A stretch of DNA of 64,000 bases from Fistulifera solaris (taxonomy: Eukaryota > Bacillariophyta > Bacillariophyceae > Naviculales > Stauroneidaceae): positions 1,116,001 through 1,180,000 of the forward strand of contig AP026123.1 in the NCBI GenBank assembly GCA_030295235.1, given 5' to 3'. Shown in pieces: positions 9,038-19,155 of this stretch (position 1 is its first letter; the number at the start of each line of letters is the position of its first letter). The notes under the pieces are model-generated. The model did not search any database. It was not told the origin of the DNA and saw only the letters and a program-made list of their open reading frames with translations. Position numbers and translations under genes: made by a program.

Positions 9038-11561
9038 ATGCGTCTGTCTAGAAACTGCTTATATTTATTAGCTTGTCTTTCGGTGAGTGAACGCAATTCT
9101 TGAGGTGCAAAAGAAGACAAAAAGTAGCTTTCTTCGGAAGGAAAAAGGCAAGGTCACAAGTCGCGGCTTTGCAACGGCTCGTACTTGATGCCGTGGGTCC
9201 TTTGTCGGCATTGAATGCGCATATAGTTTACGCTAGAGGAAACGAAGGCGTGCAAGGCAAATAGTGGATGTCGAAAGGCCAACGGCCGAGTTTGCTCTCT
9301 TGTTGAGGTTCAAATTCCGGGTGCCCAAATTCTGTTTTTCGTTTTCTGTGATAAAAATACAACATGCATTGACTCACACGGTCGTTCTTCCTTCTTTCCT
9401 TCATCACTTTCTTGTCTCTCTTGTTTCTCATAGACAACAACAAGCGCATTTGTGCCGCAACAAGGACACTTCCGACAAAATGCCGTCTTGCGCGCCGAAG
9501 TAGAAGGACCGCCTTATGTCGGCCCTGCTGTCAAACCGATCTTGGACAGCATTGATAGTCCGGCCGATATGAAGCGTCTCGACATGCGACAACTCAAGCA
9601 GCTCGCCCATGAGCTGCGTTGGGAAAACGTTAGAAGCTGTCTCCAAGACGGGTGGTCACTTGAGTAGTAGTTTGGGAGTCAACGAACTCACCGTCGCCTT
9701 GCATTACGTCTTTGATATGCCCGAAGATGACATTATCTGGGATGTCAGTCATCAATGCTACCCTCACAAAATATTGACAGGCCGTCGCCACAGTATGCCC
9801 ACTCTGCGACAAGCCGGAGGCATCTCCGGTTTCTGCAAACGCAAAGAAAGTCCTTACGACTCGTTTGGTGCGGGTCACAGTAGTACCAGTATTAGCGCGG
9901 CGCAGGGCATGAGTGTCGCCAAGAGTATGCTGGGAAAACGCCGCAACAATTGCATTGCCGTCATCGGTGATGGAGCCATTACCGGAGGTATGGCTTATGA
10001 AGCCATGAACAGCGCGGGTTACTTGCGCTCTCGTATGATTGTCATTCTCAATGACAATGGACAAGTCAGTTTGCCGACTGGAACCCCCAGTGCGGGTGGT
10101 ACAGTACCGGCATCCCAGCTGTCGACCTACACTTCCAATTTGTTGGTATCCAAACCGTTCCAGAATTTCCGTGACTTTGCTAAGAGTTTCAATAAACTCT
10201 TGCCCGAACAATTGCAAGATGTGAACAAACGTATCGACGAGTATGCCCGTGGTATGGTGTCCGGTGGTACTTTGTTTGAAGAGTTGGGCTTTTATTACGT
10301 CGGTCCGGTCGATGGTCACGATTTGGACAACATGATCCCTATTCTGGAAAAACTAAGAGACTCCGATAGCAACAAGCCCGTCTTGTTGCATTTGAAAACA
10401 GTCAAGGGCTACGGTTATCCACCAGCGGAACAAGCCAGTGACCGTTTACACGCGGTTGGTAAATTCAATGTAGCAACGGCTGTTCAGCAGAAAACAAAAT
10501 CTATTGCGCCTACCTTCACGTCCATTTTCGCCAACGCGCTGATCGAAGCTGCCACGGAAGATCGCACGATTGTCGGTATTACAGCCGCCATGCCCGGCGG
10601 CACCGGTATGGACATTTTTGGACGTCGTTTCCCTAAACGCACGTTCGATGTCGGTATTGCGGAGCAACACGCTGTCACGATGGCTGCCGGTATGGCCTGT
10701 GAAGGTTTAAAACCGTTTGCTTGCATTTACAGTACCTTCATGCAACGCGGTTACGATCAAGTCGTTCACGATGTTGCCATTCAAAACCTACCGGTTCGAA
10801 TGGTGCTCGATCGTGCCGGTTTTGTGGGTAACGACGGACCCACACATCATGGCTGCTACGATCTTGCCTACCTCGGTTGCATTCCCGGTCTGGTGATCAT
10901 GTCTCCTTCGGATGAAATTGAGTTAAAGAACATGGTGAAGACTCAGGCTGTGACAGATGATGCACCATCTGTGATGCGTTATCCCCGTGGTACTGGTTAC
11001 GGTGCCGAAACGTTGCGTACCCTGTTTGGGTATGAGCTTGAGAAGAACAGCGCCGGCGAGTACGAAATCCCACGCGGTCAAGTGATTCCCATCGGAAAAG
11101 GTCGCGTAGTACGCCGATCAAGCGGCGACCGAGGCAAATCCCGCAAGGACCGTGTTGCTATCCTTTCCTTTGGTACTCGATTGCACGAAGCTCTGGTGGC
11201 TGCTCAACAAGTCGAAGAAGAAGACGAAAGCCTCGGAGTTACCGTCGCCGATGCTCGGTTTATGAAGCCTCTGGATGTCGATTTGGTTCGGGAACTCGCG
11301 GATGAACACAGTGTCTTGATCACTGTGGAAGAGGGTAGCATCGGTGGTTTCGGTGATCACGTCTTGCACTTTTTGACCTTGGACGGACAAATGGACGAGG
11401 GCAACCTAAAATTCAGACCGATGGTGATGCCTGACGCTTACTTTGAGGCGGCCACACAACGCGAACAATACGAAGCCGCTGGCCTGAATGCACGACACAT
11501 TCGTGGCACTATTTTACGTTTGACCAAACGCATAGTTGCACCCCAGTTGCAAGATGTTTGA
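9038..11561 (+). CDS. DXS: 1-deoxy-D-xylulose-5-phosphate synthase, plastid (one indel)
   Basis: This thiamine-diphosphate enzyme condenses pyruvate and glyceraldehyde-3-phosphate in the first step of the plastid MEP isoprenoid pathway. I reconstruct exon 1 as 9038-9082 (MRLSRNCLYLLACLS). A 351-nt intron follows (9083 GTGAGT to TAG 9433). Exon 2 starts at 9434 with TTTSAFVP, so the intron separates the signal peptide from the A-F-V-P plastid motif. The frame breaks near 9621-9627 (GGGAAAA). Removing one base joins LAHELRWE to TLEAVSKTGGHL, matching the family without a gap. The total is then 724 codons. Visible motifs: GAGHSST, the TPP site GDGAITGG..NDN, the transketolase Pyr-domain IAEQHAVTMAAG, and DRAGFVGNDGPTHHG. 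Confidence 0.95.
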
Positions 11562-11682
11562 GTCACCCCATGAGCAATTTCCGATAGAAAGCTCAGCGAG
11601 TTGAACGGATGGCCGATTTGATTAGGCATTAGCATATTATAAGCACATTAAAATTTCTAAACACAGTTGTTGATGTATGCTC

Positions 11683-11767
11683 CAGGAAAGGACGTTAAAA
11701 TTCTGCCTCTCAGTACAGGTTTCTACGTAGAGCCTACGGCGAGGCAGAATTTTAACGCCGTTTCCTG
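11683..11767. repeat. 27-bp inverted repeat with 31-nt loop (hairpin)
   Basis: The left arm 11683-11709 and right arm 11741-11767 are reverse complements at 25 of 27 positions. The core CGTTAAAATTCTGCCTC pairs perfectly with GAGGCAGAATTTTAACG. The loop 11710-11740 contains CTACGTAG, itself a palindrome. It lies about 120 nt after the DXS stop and 220 nt before the GCVT start. It could be a transcript hairpin in the DXS 3' end or a small foldback element. Confidence 0.85.
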
Positions 11768-11817
11768 TCTCGTTGTTTGACTTGCTGATAACTGTAACCT
11801 TAGTTCCAAATTTCGGA

Positions 11818-11855
11818 TGACGTTCAAATGACGTCAGCAGTTTTGACTTGCGTCA
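11818..11855. promoter_or_regulatory. Cluster of CRE/bZIP-type sites upstream of GCVT
   Basis: Three sites are present: TGACGT at 11818, the full palindrome TGACGTCA at 11829 and GCGTCA (reverse of TGACGC) at 11850. Their starts are 11 and 21 bp apart, about one and two helical turns. These match the CO2/cAMP-responsive elements described for diatom carbonic anhydrase promoters. They sit 133-170 bp before the GCVT start codon. Function here is inferred. Confidence 0.6.
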
Positions 11856-11987
11856 TCTCGCACTTCTGGTCTCGCACAAAATCTTTCGAGCGGATCGAAA
11901 GCATGCACAACGGCAGTGTGTTTTAGTTATAATTCGTTCTACTTTACTTTGATTATCTCTTTCTATCGTCAGCTGTCGTCAGTAATA

Positions 11988-13344
11988 ATGTTGCTATCTT
12001 CCAAGAGCGCTAAAGCGATCAATGCTGCATATCAGCGAAAGGGGCGTCACTTGGCGACATCGACCAATTTAGTCAAAACGGCGCTAAATGAATTGCACAA
12101 GGAGCTCGGAGGAGACATGGTGCCTTTCGCCGGATACGAACTTCCCGTCCTTTACAAAGGAGACGGAGTCATGAAGGAGCATTTGTGGTGTAGATCAGAG
12201 GGCAAGGCAAGCCTTTTGATGTTTCTCACATGGGGCAGGTAAGCTTCTGTAGAATTGTGCCGCGTGTCATTTTTCTCGGGTGACATCCTCTCTCACCAGC
12301 AGCATTTGCCCTAGATTCGTTGGCACGGAAAGGATCGTGTTGCATTCCTTGAGCGCATCGTTGTTGGTGATATTGCCGGGCTGGCATCCGGCAGTGGGTG
12401 TCTATCGCTCGTGACGAACGAAAAGGGCGGCATCATTGACGACACTGTCATCACAAACGCCGGTGATTATATTTACATGGTGGTGAACGGGGCTACGAAA
12501 TTCGGTGATATGGAGCACTTCCAGCAGCAAATGAAAGAATTTGGCGGGGATGTTACTATGGAGTATTTGGAAGATTCTATGCAACTCCTAGCCATTCAGG
12601 GTCCCGGAGCGGCTGCTGCTGTCTCAAAAGTACTTCCTTCCACGGTAGACCTCTCCAAAATGCCGTTCATGACAGGGCTTGATACGACCTTAGATGGAGT
12701 TTCTGGCTGTCGTATTACCAGGTAAGTTCTAGGGGATGTCAATCGTCTTTAAAGTCTCTATTTTTCTCACGATCCCGTATGGAAGATGCGGGTACACGGG
12801 CGAGGATGGTTTTGAAATCGCCATGCCGGCAGAGTATGCTGTCTCTATAGCGCAAAGATTGTTGGAAGATGCAACAGTTAAACCCACTGGTCTAGGTGCA
12901 CGTGATTCTCTTCGTTTGGAAGCTGGTTTGTGCTTATACGGACACGATTTGGATGAAACTATCAACCCGGTAGAAGGAGGCTTAGCCTGGACTATGGGTG
13001 GACCCAAATCCCGTCGTCGACTCGAAAAGGGCTTTCTCGGTGCTGAACACATTTTGACTCCGGAAGGAAAATTGAAGGACGTGTCGCAAAAGCGCGTCGG
13101 TATCGTAGGGATGAAGGCACCAGCCCGTGAACACACGGAAATATACAGTGGAGACAAAAAAATCGGCCACGTTACATCGGGAACATTTTCACCTTGCCTA
13201 AAAAAGCCGATAGCCATGGGTTATGTGACAACAGAGTTTGCCAAAGTCGGTACTGAAATTCAACTAAAGATTCGTGACAAGATGCAAAACGCCGTTGTGA
13301 CCAAAATGCCATTCGTGGAGACAAAGTATTTCAAAGGAGCCTAA
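11988..13344 (+). CDS. GCVT: Glycine cleavage system T-protein (aminomethyltransferase), one indel
   Basis: This is the tetrahydrofolate-dependent subunit of mitochondrial glycine decarboxylase, used in photorespiration and one-carbon supply. Exons are 11988-12238, 12315-12721 and 12786-13344, with introns of 76 and 64 nt bounded by GT..AG. The first 25 or so residues are basic and Ser/Ala-rich, like a mitochondrial presequence. The frame slips in a TTTT run near 12214. Adding one T gives GKASLFDVSHMGQ, the conserved motif, and a total of 406 codons. Other motifs: CLSLVTNEKGGIIDDT, LLAIQGPGAAA, CGYTGEDGFEI, GARDSLRLEAGLCLYGHD and GYVT. The length is normal for the family. Confidence 0.95.
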
Positions 13345-14214
13345 TCAATATTAATCGGTTTTGTCGCTTTACAATCTTCGATATGGTTGCACAAAACTAA
13401 GCTACGTCCTTATTTCTATTAAAAATCTCCTAGTTTGTCGTCGAGTTTATTTTGTCAATTCTTTGCCAAAGAGTCTTGCCTCAGATAAGAATAATTATAA
13501 CTTGACGTCTTTAGTCGAGAAATAAATGCCTTGGGGCCAAAGATCCGATCAATCCTATTTTGAAATGAAACTCGGGAATGAATATCCAGTCAGCGGGGCC
13601 GGGCGGCGAGGTCTTATGCACTTTCTATGATAGTATCACTATTGTAAAATAGTACATCTTCCGGCCAATCGAAATCACGAAATCTCTGAAAATGCCGAAG
13701 TTGATGTGAGAAGCCAGAAAGTGCGTAGTGCAGAGTGTCATAGAAAATACTCAATAATTCAAAGTACAAAATAAATCAATAATACAAAATTGTACCGAGA
13801 ATAGAAAAGGTAGTGAGGAATTGACAATAAAGCATACAGTATACTCCGTGTTTCTTACAAGATTCTTTTTATTGGGCGTTCGCCTTCTCCTCTTTTTGTT
13901 CCACTTTGTAGAGCCGCAAACCGCAAACTCCCCTTTCCGCAAACAACAAGGGAAACAATCCTCGAGATCGAGATCGCCTCTTTTATTACCTGGTATACCT
14001 GGTACTGTTGCATGGTATGAAGCCCGCCATCAATTCAACTATTCTTTTACCTAAGAACGATAACACCGCAAGTTTATCCAAGTTCTCGTAACAAGACGGA
14101 AAACCCCCTACCGATTTATTAGAGATCTCAAGAGATTGGCTCTACATTGGGAGCATTATTATCCGTTGCTCAGCGAAATAAACCGTAACCCGTTTACCGT
14201 CGCCGTGAAAAACA
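13345..14214. other. Intergenic / AMT promoter region
   Basis: This is an AT-rich 870-bp spacer. One TGACGTC site lies near 13503. No supported gene, RNA or repeat was found. Confidence 0.45.
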
Positions 14215-16077
14215 ATGAAGTCCAGCGTATATACAGATTGCGAAGGTCTGTTGGGAGTTGATGCAGAGGTGAAAGATCTGCTGAAATGCGTCAGTTCATC
14301 AATTAATACCGTACCAGCAGGTGCCCTCAATTTCTCTCGTAGCGTTCTTTTGGTGGTATCGGCAGCGCTGGTCTTCTTTATGCAAGCCGGCTTTGCTATG
14401 TGAGTTAATTGAGATCTATCGCTAACTCTATCATTTCTGATGGCGTTCCTCACAATCTTTTCTTTATTAGGGTCTGTGCGGGTAAGTTAAGAGGCATCGC
14501 GGTGAATTCGTCGCTTTCTTGCTTTTTCCAACTTCGATCACTAATGAAACAATTTCCCTGTACATCCTTTCGCTTCCTTTGTTTCATCTTCTATTTTTTT
14601 CTACAGGTGCCGTTCGTAAAAAGAACGTCCAGAACACAATGTTGAAGAATTTATTGGACGCATGCGGGGCCGTTATTGCTTACTTTGTCGTCGGTTTCGC
14701 GTTTTCGTTCGGGGGCATGGATCCAGAATCGACTCGTACTGACTTTATCGGGAAGGAAAACTTCTTTTTGATGGGCGTTGAAGATTACGCCTTCTGGTTG
14801 TTCCAATATGCTTTTAGCGCGGCATCGGCCACAATTGTTGCCGGTGCATTAGCTGAGCGTTGTCAAATGGCGGCTTATTTGTGTTACTCTCTCATGTTGA
14901 CGGGTTGGGTTTATCCTATCATTGTACATGCAATATGGAATGCAAATGGTTTTCTATCTGCCATGCACATGGAGCCACTATTCGGAGTGGGAATGATTGA
15001 TTTTGCAGGCTCTGGTGTGGTGCACGTCACTGGCGGTTTGACGGCACTGTTCGCCACAGCGATTTTAGGTCCTCGTCGAGGTCGTTTTCACGATGACTCG
15101 GGGAGAAAACTAGACACACCAAAGCCTATCCAAGGATCCTCCGTGGCTCTTCAGGTAAGTTGAAAAGAGAACCGCTTTGACGGGGAATATCGTCTTAGTT
15201 AAATCTTGCTCAACTTTTTTGTTCAAGATGCTCGGTACTTTTATTCTCTGGTTTGGCTGGTATGGATTCAATTGTGGATCCGCCTTGCTGATTGTAAATG
15301 AATATACTGGGTCTACCGTGGCTCTTGCGGCGGTCAACACGACCATGTCAGCTGGAGTGGCCGGTATCACTGCCCTTTTGTGAATTTATGGTATCTGGAG
15401 CGCACTACCGGAGAACCGTTTTTGATTTGACGTACGCTATGAATGGGGCTCTTTCCGGATTGGTTGCGGTCACAGCTGGATGCGGGGTCATTGAGCCGTG
15501 GGCTGCCGTGTTGACTGGAATTGTCGCTGGACTGATTTATATGGTGGGCAGTCGGGGATTAATTATGGTGCGTTTGGACGATGCGGTGGACGCCATTCCC
15601 GTGCACTTGATGAATGGAGTCTGGGGCTGTATTGCCGTTGGTTTGTGGGCTTCTCCGACGCGTATTAGCCGATTTTTTGGACGGGCACCCCATCCGGGAT
15701 GGTTCTACGCTATCCGGGATGGTAATCCTGGCGACATGCGCCTGTTGGGCGCGCAATTGGTAGGATTACTCTTTATCATCGGCTGGGTCATGTCTATCAT
15801 GGTTCCTTTCTTCATATGGCTGGATTGGAAAGGTTGGTTTCGTTCGGATCCTCTGGAGGAGATTGTTGGTTTGGACACTAGCTATCACGGCGGACTGGCT
15901 CTTCTGAACTCCCACCAGGACAGCGTCCAACCCGAATACATTACAGCATTTAAGAAGCAACGGGAGGAAGGAAATCTGAGACGCCGTAACAATCGCGGCG
16001 TAGGTCATGTGGGTACAGCTGGCGATTCCGAAGTTTTTGAAGAGTCGGGGCATGGTGTAACCGAGGATGCCTGCTAA
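14215..16077 (+). CDS. AMT: AMT-family ammonium transporter (microexon; two indels)
   Basis: This is a plasma-membrane ammonium channel/transporter of the Amt/Mep/Rh family. The four exons are 14215-14399, an 11-nt microexon 14471-14481 (GGTCTGTGCGG), 14607-15154 and 15228-16077. Together they spell FMQAGFAMVCAGAVRKKNVQNTM. The frame is lost twice within 50 bp, at T runs 15376-15379 and 15419-15423. Adding one T at each yields TALFVNLWYLERTTGEPFFDLTYAMNG (given in two parts: TALFVNLWYLER and TTGEPFFDLTYAMNG), the family consensus, and 532 codons. Further motifs are AFSAASATIVAGALAERC and DDAVDAIPVHLMNGVWG. About 75 hydrophilic C-terminal residues look cytosolic. Confidence 0.95.
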
Positions 16078-16537
16078 ATTTTCGCATCCGCGTTGACATC
16101 ACAAATATTTTTACGTTCAGTCATTTTTTGTTGAAGAGATAAAATAAATTTTAGCACAAGATTTGTAAAGAGATTGATTACGGAGTTAAATGGGAAACAA
16201 GTAACTATTTTTTAGAGTCGGAAACTTAGCTTTGTCGTCTTTTGCTTACGTTGAGCTTACGTCACGTGGTGTCATGTACAGAATACTTGACATCAAGAAG
16301 CCGACGTGGCAAAAAACAAAAAATGAGCGACTTTTTAGCAGAAACGAAACAAGAACAATCGAGCGTTCTTTTGTCGTCGCGCAGAACTCTTTCATTCTTT
16401 TCCCTGTCATGCAATTGCCAAGAAGGAAAAGCTAAACACTTTCAATCAATCGATTAATTCGCAAGTCGTTCTCTGGTGTTTGAAATAAGCGTATTGCGTG
16501 ATATAAGGATATTGTCATTGTGAAAGCAAATACGGTC
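16078..16537. other. Intergenic, no gene seen
   Basis: This spacer separates AMT from the next plus-strand gene. No supported feature was found. Confidence 0.5.
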
Positions 16538-16825
16538 ATGGCATTGCAAAGATTGCTCTCATTTTTCTTGTGGCTCGGTTTTCTAGCGGTCTCCGATGCA
16601 TTTCTTGCACCAGCAAGATCCGCTATCTCTTTGACCCTGCATCTTCATCCTGATCAAGCTGCGGATCTTGAAGCATGTGCCTACGACCTCATGAAACAAG
16701 CTCAAGCTCAGCATGCCAAAGAACGCAAAGCAAATGAAGATATGCGAAAAAGTATGACCGTCAAGGACCGCAAAATTTCCCTTGTTCAGCGGATCTGGGG
16801 AGCTTGTACCAAATTAAAGCCATAA
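16538..16825 (+). CDS. Small plastid-targeted protein, unknown function
   Basis: This is a 95-aa protein starting at the first ATG (16538). The start MALQRLLSFFLWLGFLAVSDA is a signal peptide followed by FLAP, a near-perfect diatom A-F-x-P plastid motif. The mature part of about 70 residues is charged and probably helical (DLMKQAQAQHAKERKANEDM) and has no membrane helix. I recognise no family. Its small helical shape would suit an assembly factor or a small regulatory subunit, but nothing in the sequence shows this. Confidence 0.6.
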   Translation: MALQRLLSFFLWLGFLAVSDAFLAPARSAISLTLHLHPDQAADLEACAYDLMKQAQAQHAKERKANEDMRKSMTVKDRKISLVQRIWGACTKLKP

Positions 16826-17465
16826 TTTGATATGTACTTGTTCTCTCATTGATTTATTGTGCGGACAAAAACATCTCATTCCGGGATGGAAATCATGTCT
16901 GGCTTTTCTCAGAAGATCCACACCAATGGCCATTGATTTACACAACAAAACCTCAGAGCTCTTCGAACAGCTTAATAATTATTCCACTGTATTAGATAGA
17001 TTACAAGAGCCATGTCCTTTCATATTTCTAGTTGAAACGATATCTATGGGAATTCACGAGCTTTATGACTTGTTATAGGATAGCAAACCGTTTCGAATAG
17101 AGACACATAGTTTACTCTAGGCTTTGCGGCCAACTTGGTCGCACTGTGTGACAACGCTGCCGCCGACACAGCCAGAATCAAGAAGATCAACGGCATTAGC
17201 GACATAAGGCCCCAGCATTTCGATTAGAGCAAATTCTATGAGAGCGTCGTGGTCTCTGTCTGCATTCAACAATTTATGGGATTCGTAAATCTTTTTGCAG
17301 AACGTCCCGATTTGAAGTGACGGCATCCACTTAGCAATCGATGTACGAAAAAAAGAATCGCTGGACTGTCAGTTGCGATTTTCAACATTCCATGATTTTG
17401 TCTCTGATGAATATTGTGAGTCCTCGCGAGTCGTAAATCAGTCTGTTTCTCCTTCCGTACACCGG
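16826..17465. other. Intergenic, no gene seen
   Basis: This spacer lies between two convergent genes. Short open frames on both strands have no recognisable content. Confidence 0.45.
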
Positions 17466-18277
17466 TCATGAAAGTGTACTAGCGGTAGTCGGAGCTAATT
17501 CGAGAAGTCGCAATTGTGCTGTTTCCAGATGTTCGACTTGCCGATGAAACTTTCCTTGGCGTTTGAGAAAAGCTGTTTGCAGAATTTGAAGGACGTCTCC
17601 ATGTGCTACCAACACAAAAACATGGTTGCCGCTGTATATTTTGTCAAGATCAATAACGCAACTGGTTGCTCTCTGTGTCACCGAATCGACAGATTCTACC
17701 CCATCAATGGTGTGCGAAGAGTCGATCTCGTCATTCTTCCAAACGCGAGGGTAATTCGAGTCGCTCTGACCGTCCCAGATGCCGAACCCTCGCTCTCTTA
17801 ATCTAGGATCGAGAGTAAGTTCAACAGCGCAACCTGCATCCTGAAGCGATTTCTGAACCGTTGTTGCAGTTTCCACAGCACGAAGAAGGTCCGACGAGAC
17901 CAATGTTACCTTCTGCCCTTCCGAAGCCGACAAAGCTGTCCTCCAGCCCTTTTCGCCTGCTCGAATCCTTCGGAACTCAAACCGTACATCGAGCACGCTA
18001 CATCTGGACTGGCTGCAATAATTCCCGCTTCGTTTGCCAGAGATCTTCCGTGTCGTAACGCATAAAATGTATTACAGAGCGCCGAGCGATTGTGTAGTAG
18101 ATTACAGGAAGTCTCATCTTGCGTAAGCGAAAGAAACGTCTTTTGAGTTCGTAACGAGACTTGATGTTCGAAAGGAACAACAGTCGCTATTTTGCAGCGG
18201 CTGAATGCATCAATCTCGGAACGAGTGAAGAGAAGAATCACAAGGATAAGAGACGTCGACACACCTCGGATTGTCAT
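17466..18277 (-). CDS. Plastid-targeted histidine phosphatase (PGM-like), one indel
   Basis: This belongs to the histidine phosphatase/phosphoglycerate-mutase superfamily, about 270 aa. The start at 18277 gives a signal peptide ending EIDA before FSRC, the plastid pattern. The catalytic motif is YALRHGRSLANEAG, followed by YGLSSEGFEQAKRAGG. The second half has VSSDLLRAVETA and the C-terminal catalytic VLVAHGDVLQIL. The halves are in different frames. One missing base in the plus-strand AAA run 17932-17934 (TTT on the coding strand) joins AGGQL to LSASEGQKV and gives 271 codons. The substrate cannot be read from sequence. Both catalytic His blocks are present, so activity is likely. Confidence 0.85.
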
Positions 18278-18479
18278 TGAAACGGAATTACCAAGACCAC
18301 CGAGTGTTTTTGATTTATTAGCGATTGTTTGTAGCTTTATTGACGTTATCTGGTAAGAACCATTACCAGGTAGGCTCAAGTCAAAGCAGCACAAGCATTG
18401 TTTTTGGGTCATGAAAAAATTTACTGCGGCGGCGCCTGTGAGGCGTAAAAGTTGTATGAACGGTGTGACGCGATACGAA

Positions 18480-18715
18480 TGTCTACGTGTTTTTACGTAG
18501 CTCTCGTAGGGAAATTTATCGAAAGAGGGACCCGAATATTGTGTAATTCGATCACACCACTTTCCGCGTCTTTTGGACACCAATGTCAACAATGCTTTGC
18601 CCAACATCGCTAAAGCAAGCCGAGGAACAGTAATCGACTTTGCGTTGACAGTGAAACACGAAACAGTAGGAAAATACAACGCTCCCATTCTACGTAGCCG
18701 CCGTAGTAAATTATT
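18480..18715 (-). repeat. Diverged copy of the 213-bp satellite monomer
   Basis: This stretch aligns by eye with the alpha monomer of the array at 19156-20067. It has the CTACGT..ACGTAG header, CTCTCGTAGGGAAATTTATC, GATCACACC, and the CAATGTCAACAATGCTTT and GACAGTGAAACA blocks, all with many substitutions. It is an older relic of the family. Strand is arbitrary. Confidence 0.75.
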
Positions 18716-19155
18716 TTAAATATGTAAGCTAGACTTTAGAGATCTCGAGACTCTCAAGTCGGCGGCTATGCCGCTCATTGGTGGCTTGCGCCACCAGCTT
18801 CAATCTCAAAACGTCGATGCAGGAGACGAGTAGTCTAACTGAATTCTTATCAGATGTATCAAGTAGACTAGTCTATAGATAGTAATGGCCAGAATTTACT
18901 ATGCTTACGTCCTATCCCTACAAGAGAACCGAATCCCTAACACAAGTTAGAGAAACACAACTAACCCAGTACAGTGTACGATGGATGAAATCCATTGAAC
19001 ATCGAACCGTTGCCAGGTCACGCATGTTAGCAGTGAGCCCAGTGCACAGATGTCAACGCTGCGTTGCGAACCGTATTGGCTTCGTATCGCTTAGCAATAT
19101 TCGTCATCGATTTGAAAACAAAACGCTGACCGAACGAATGATGCAACGCTTCAAA
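18716..19155. other. Spacer ending in a partial satellite relic
   Basis: 18716-19027 holds nothing I can identify. 19028-19155 resembles the last third of the beta monomer (CGATTTGAAAACA, GAACGAATGATG, ACGCTTC), so the array's left edge is eroded rather than sharp. Confidence 0.55.

Noticed and set aside
9306-9330. tRNA B-box-like GGTTCAAATTCC in the DXS intron
   Set aside because: The flanking bases cannot form a T-stem and no anticodon arm or A box fits.
9609-9660. Programmed ribosomal frameshifting in DXS and others
   Set aside because: No slippery heptamer with a stop or pseudoknot context is repeated, slips go both ways, and unrelated genes are affected equally.
9630-10319. 229-aa minus-strand frame opposite DXS
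   Set aside because: It is a shadow of the DXS coding strand.
13600-13750. Inverted repeat around GCACTTTCTATGA / CATAGAAA
   Set aside because: Pairing is short and broken; it does not stand out from AT-rich background.
314-18277. Frameshifted MATE, DXS, GCVT, AMT and histidine phosphatase read as pseudogenes
   Set aside because: Motifs are intact on both sides, no other damage is visible, and the breaks sit in homopolymers throughout the window. Error is a better explanation.
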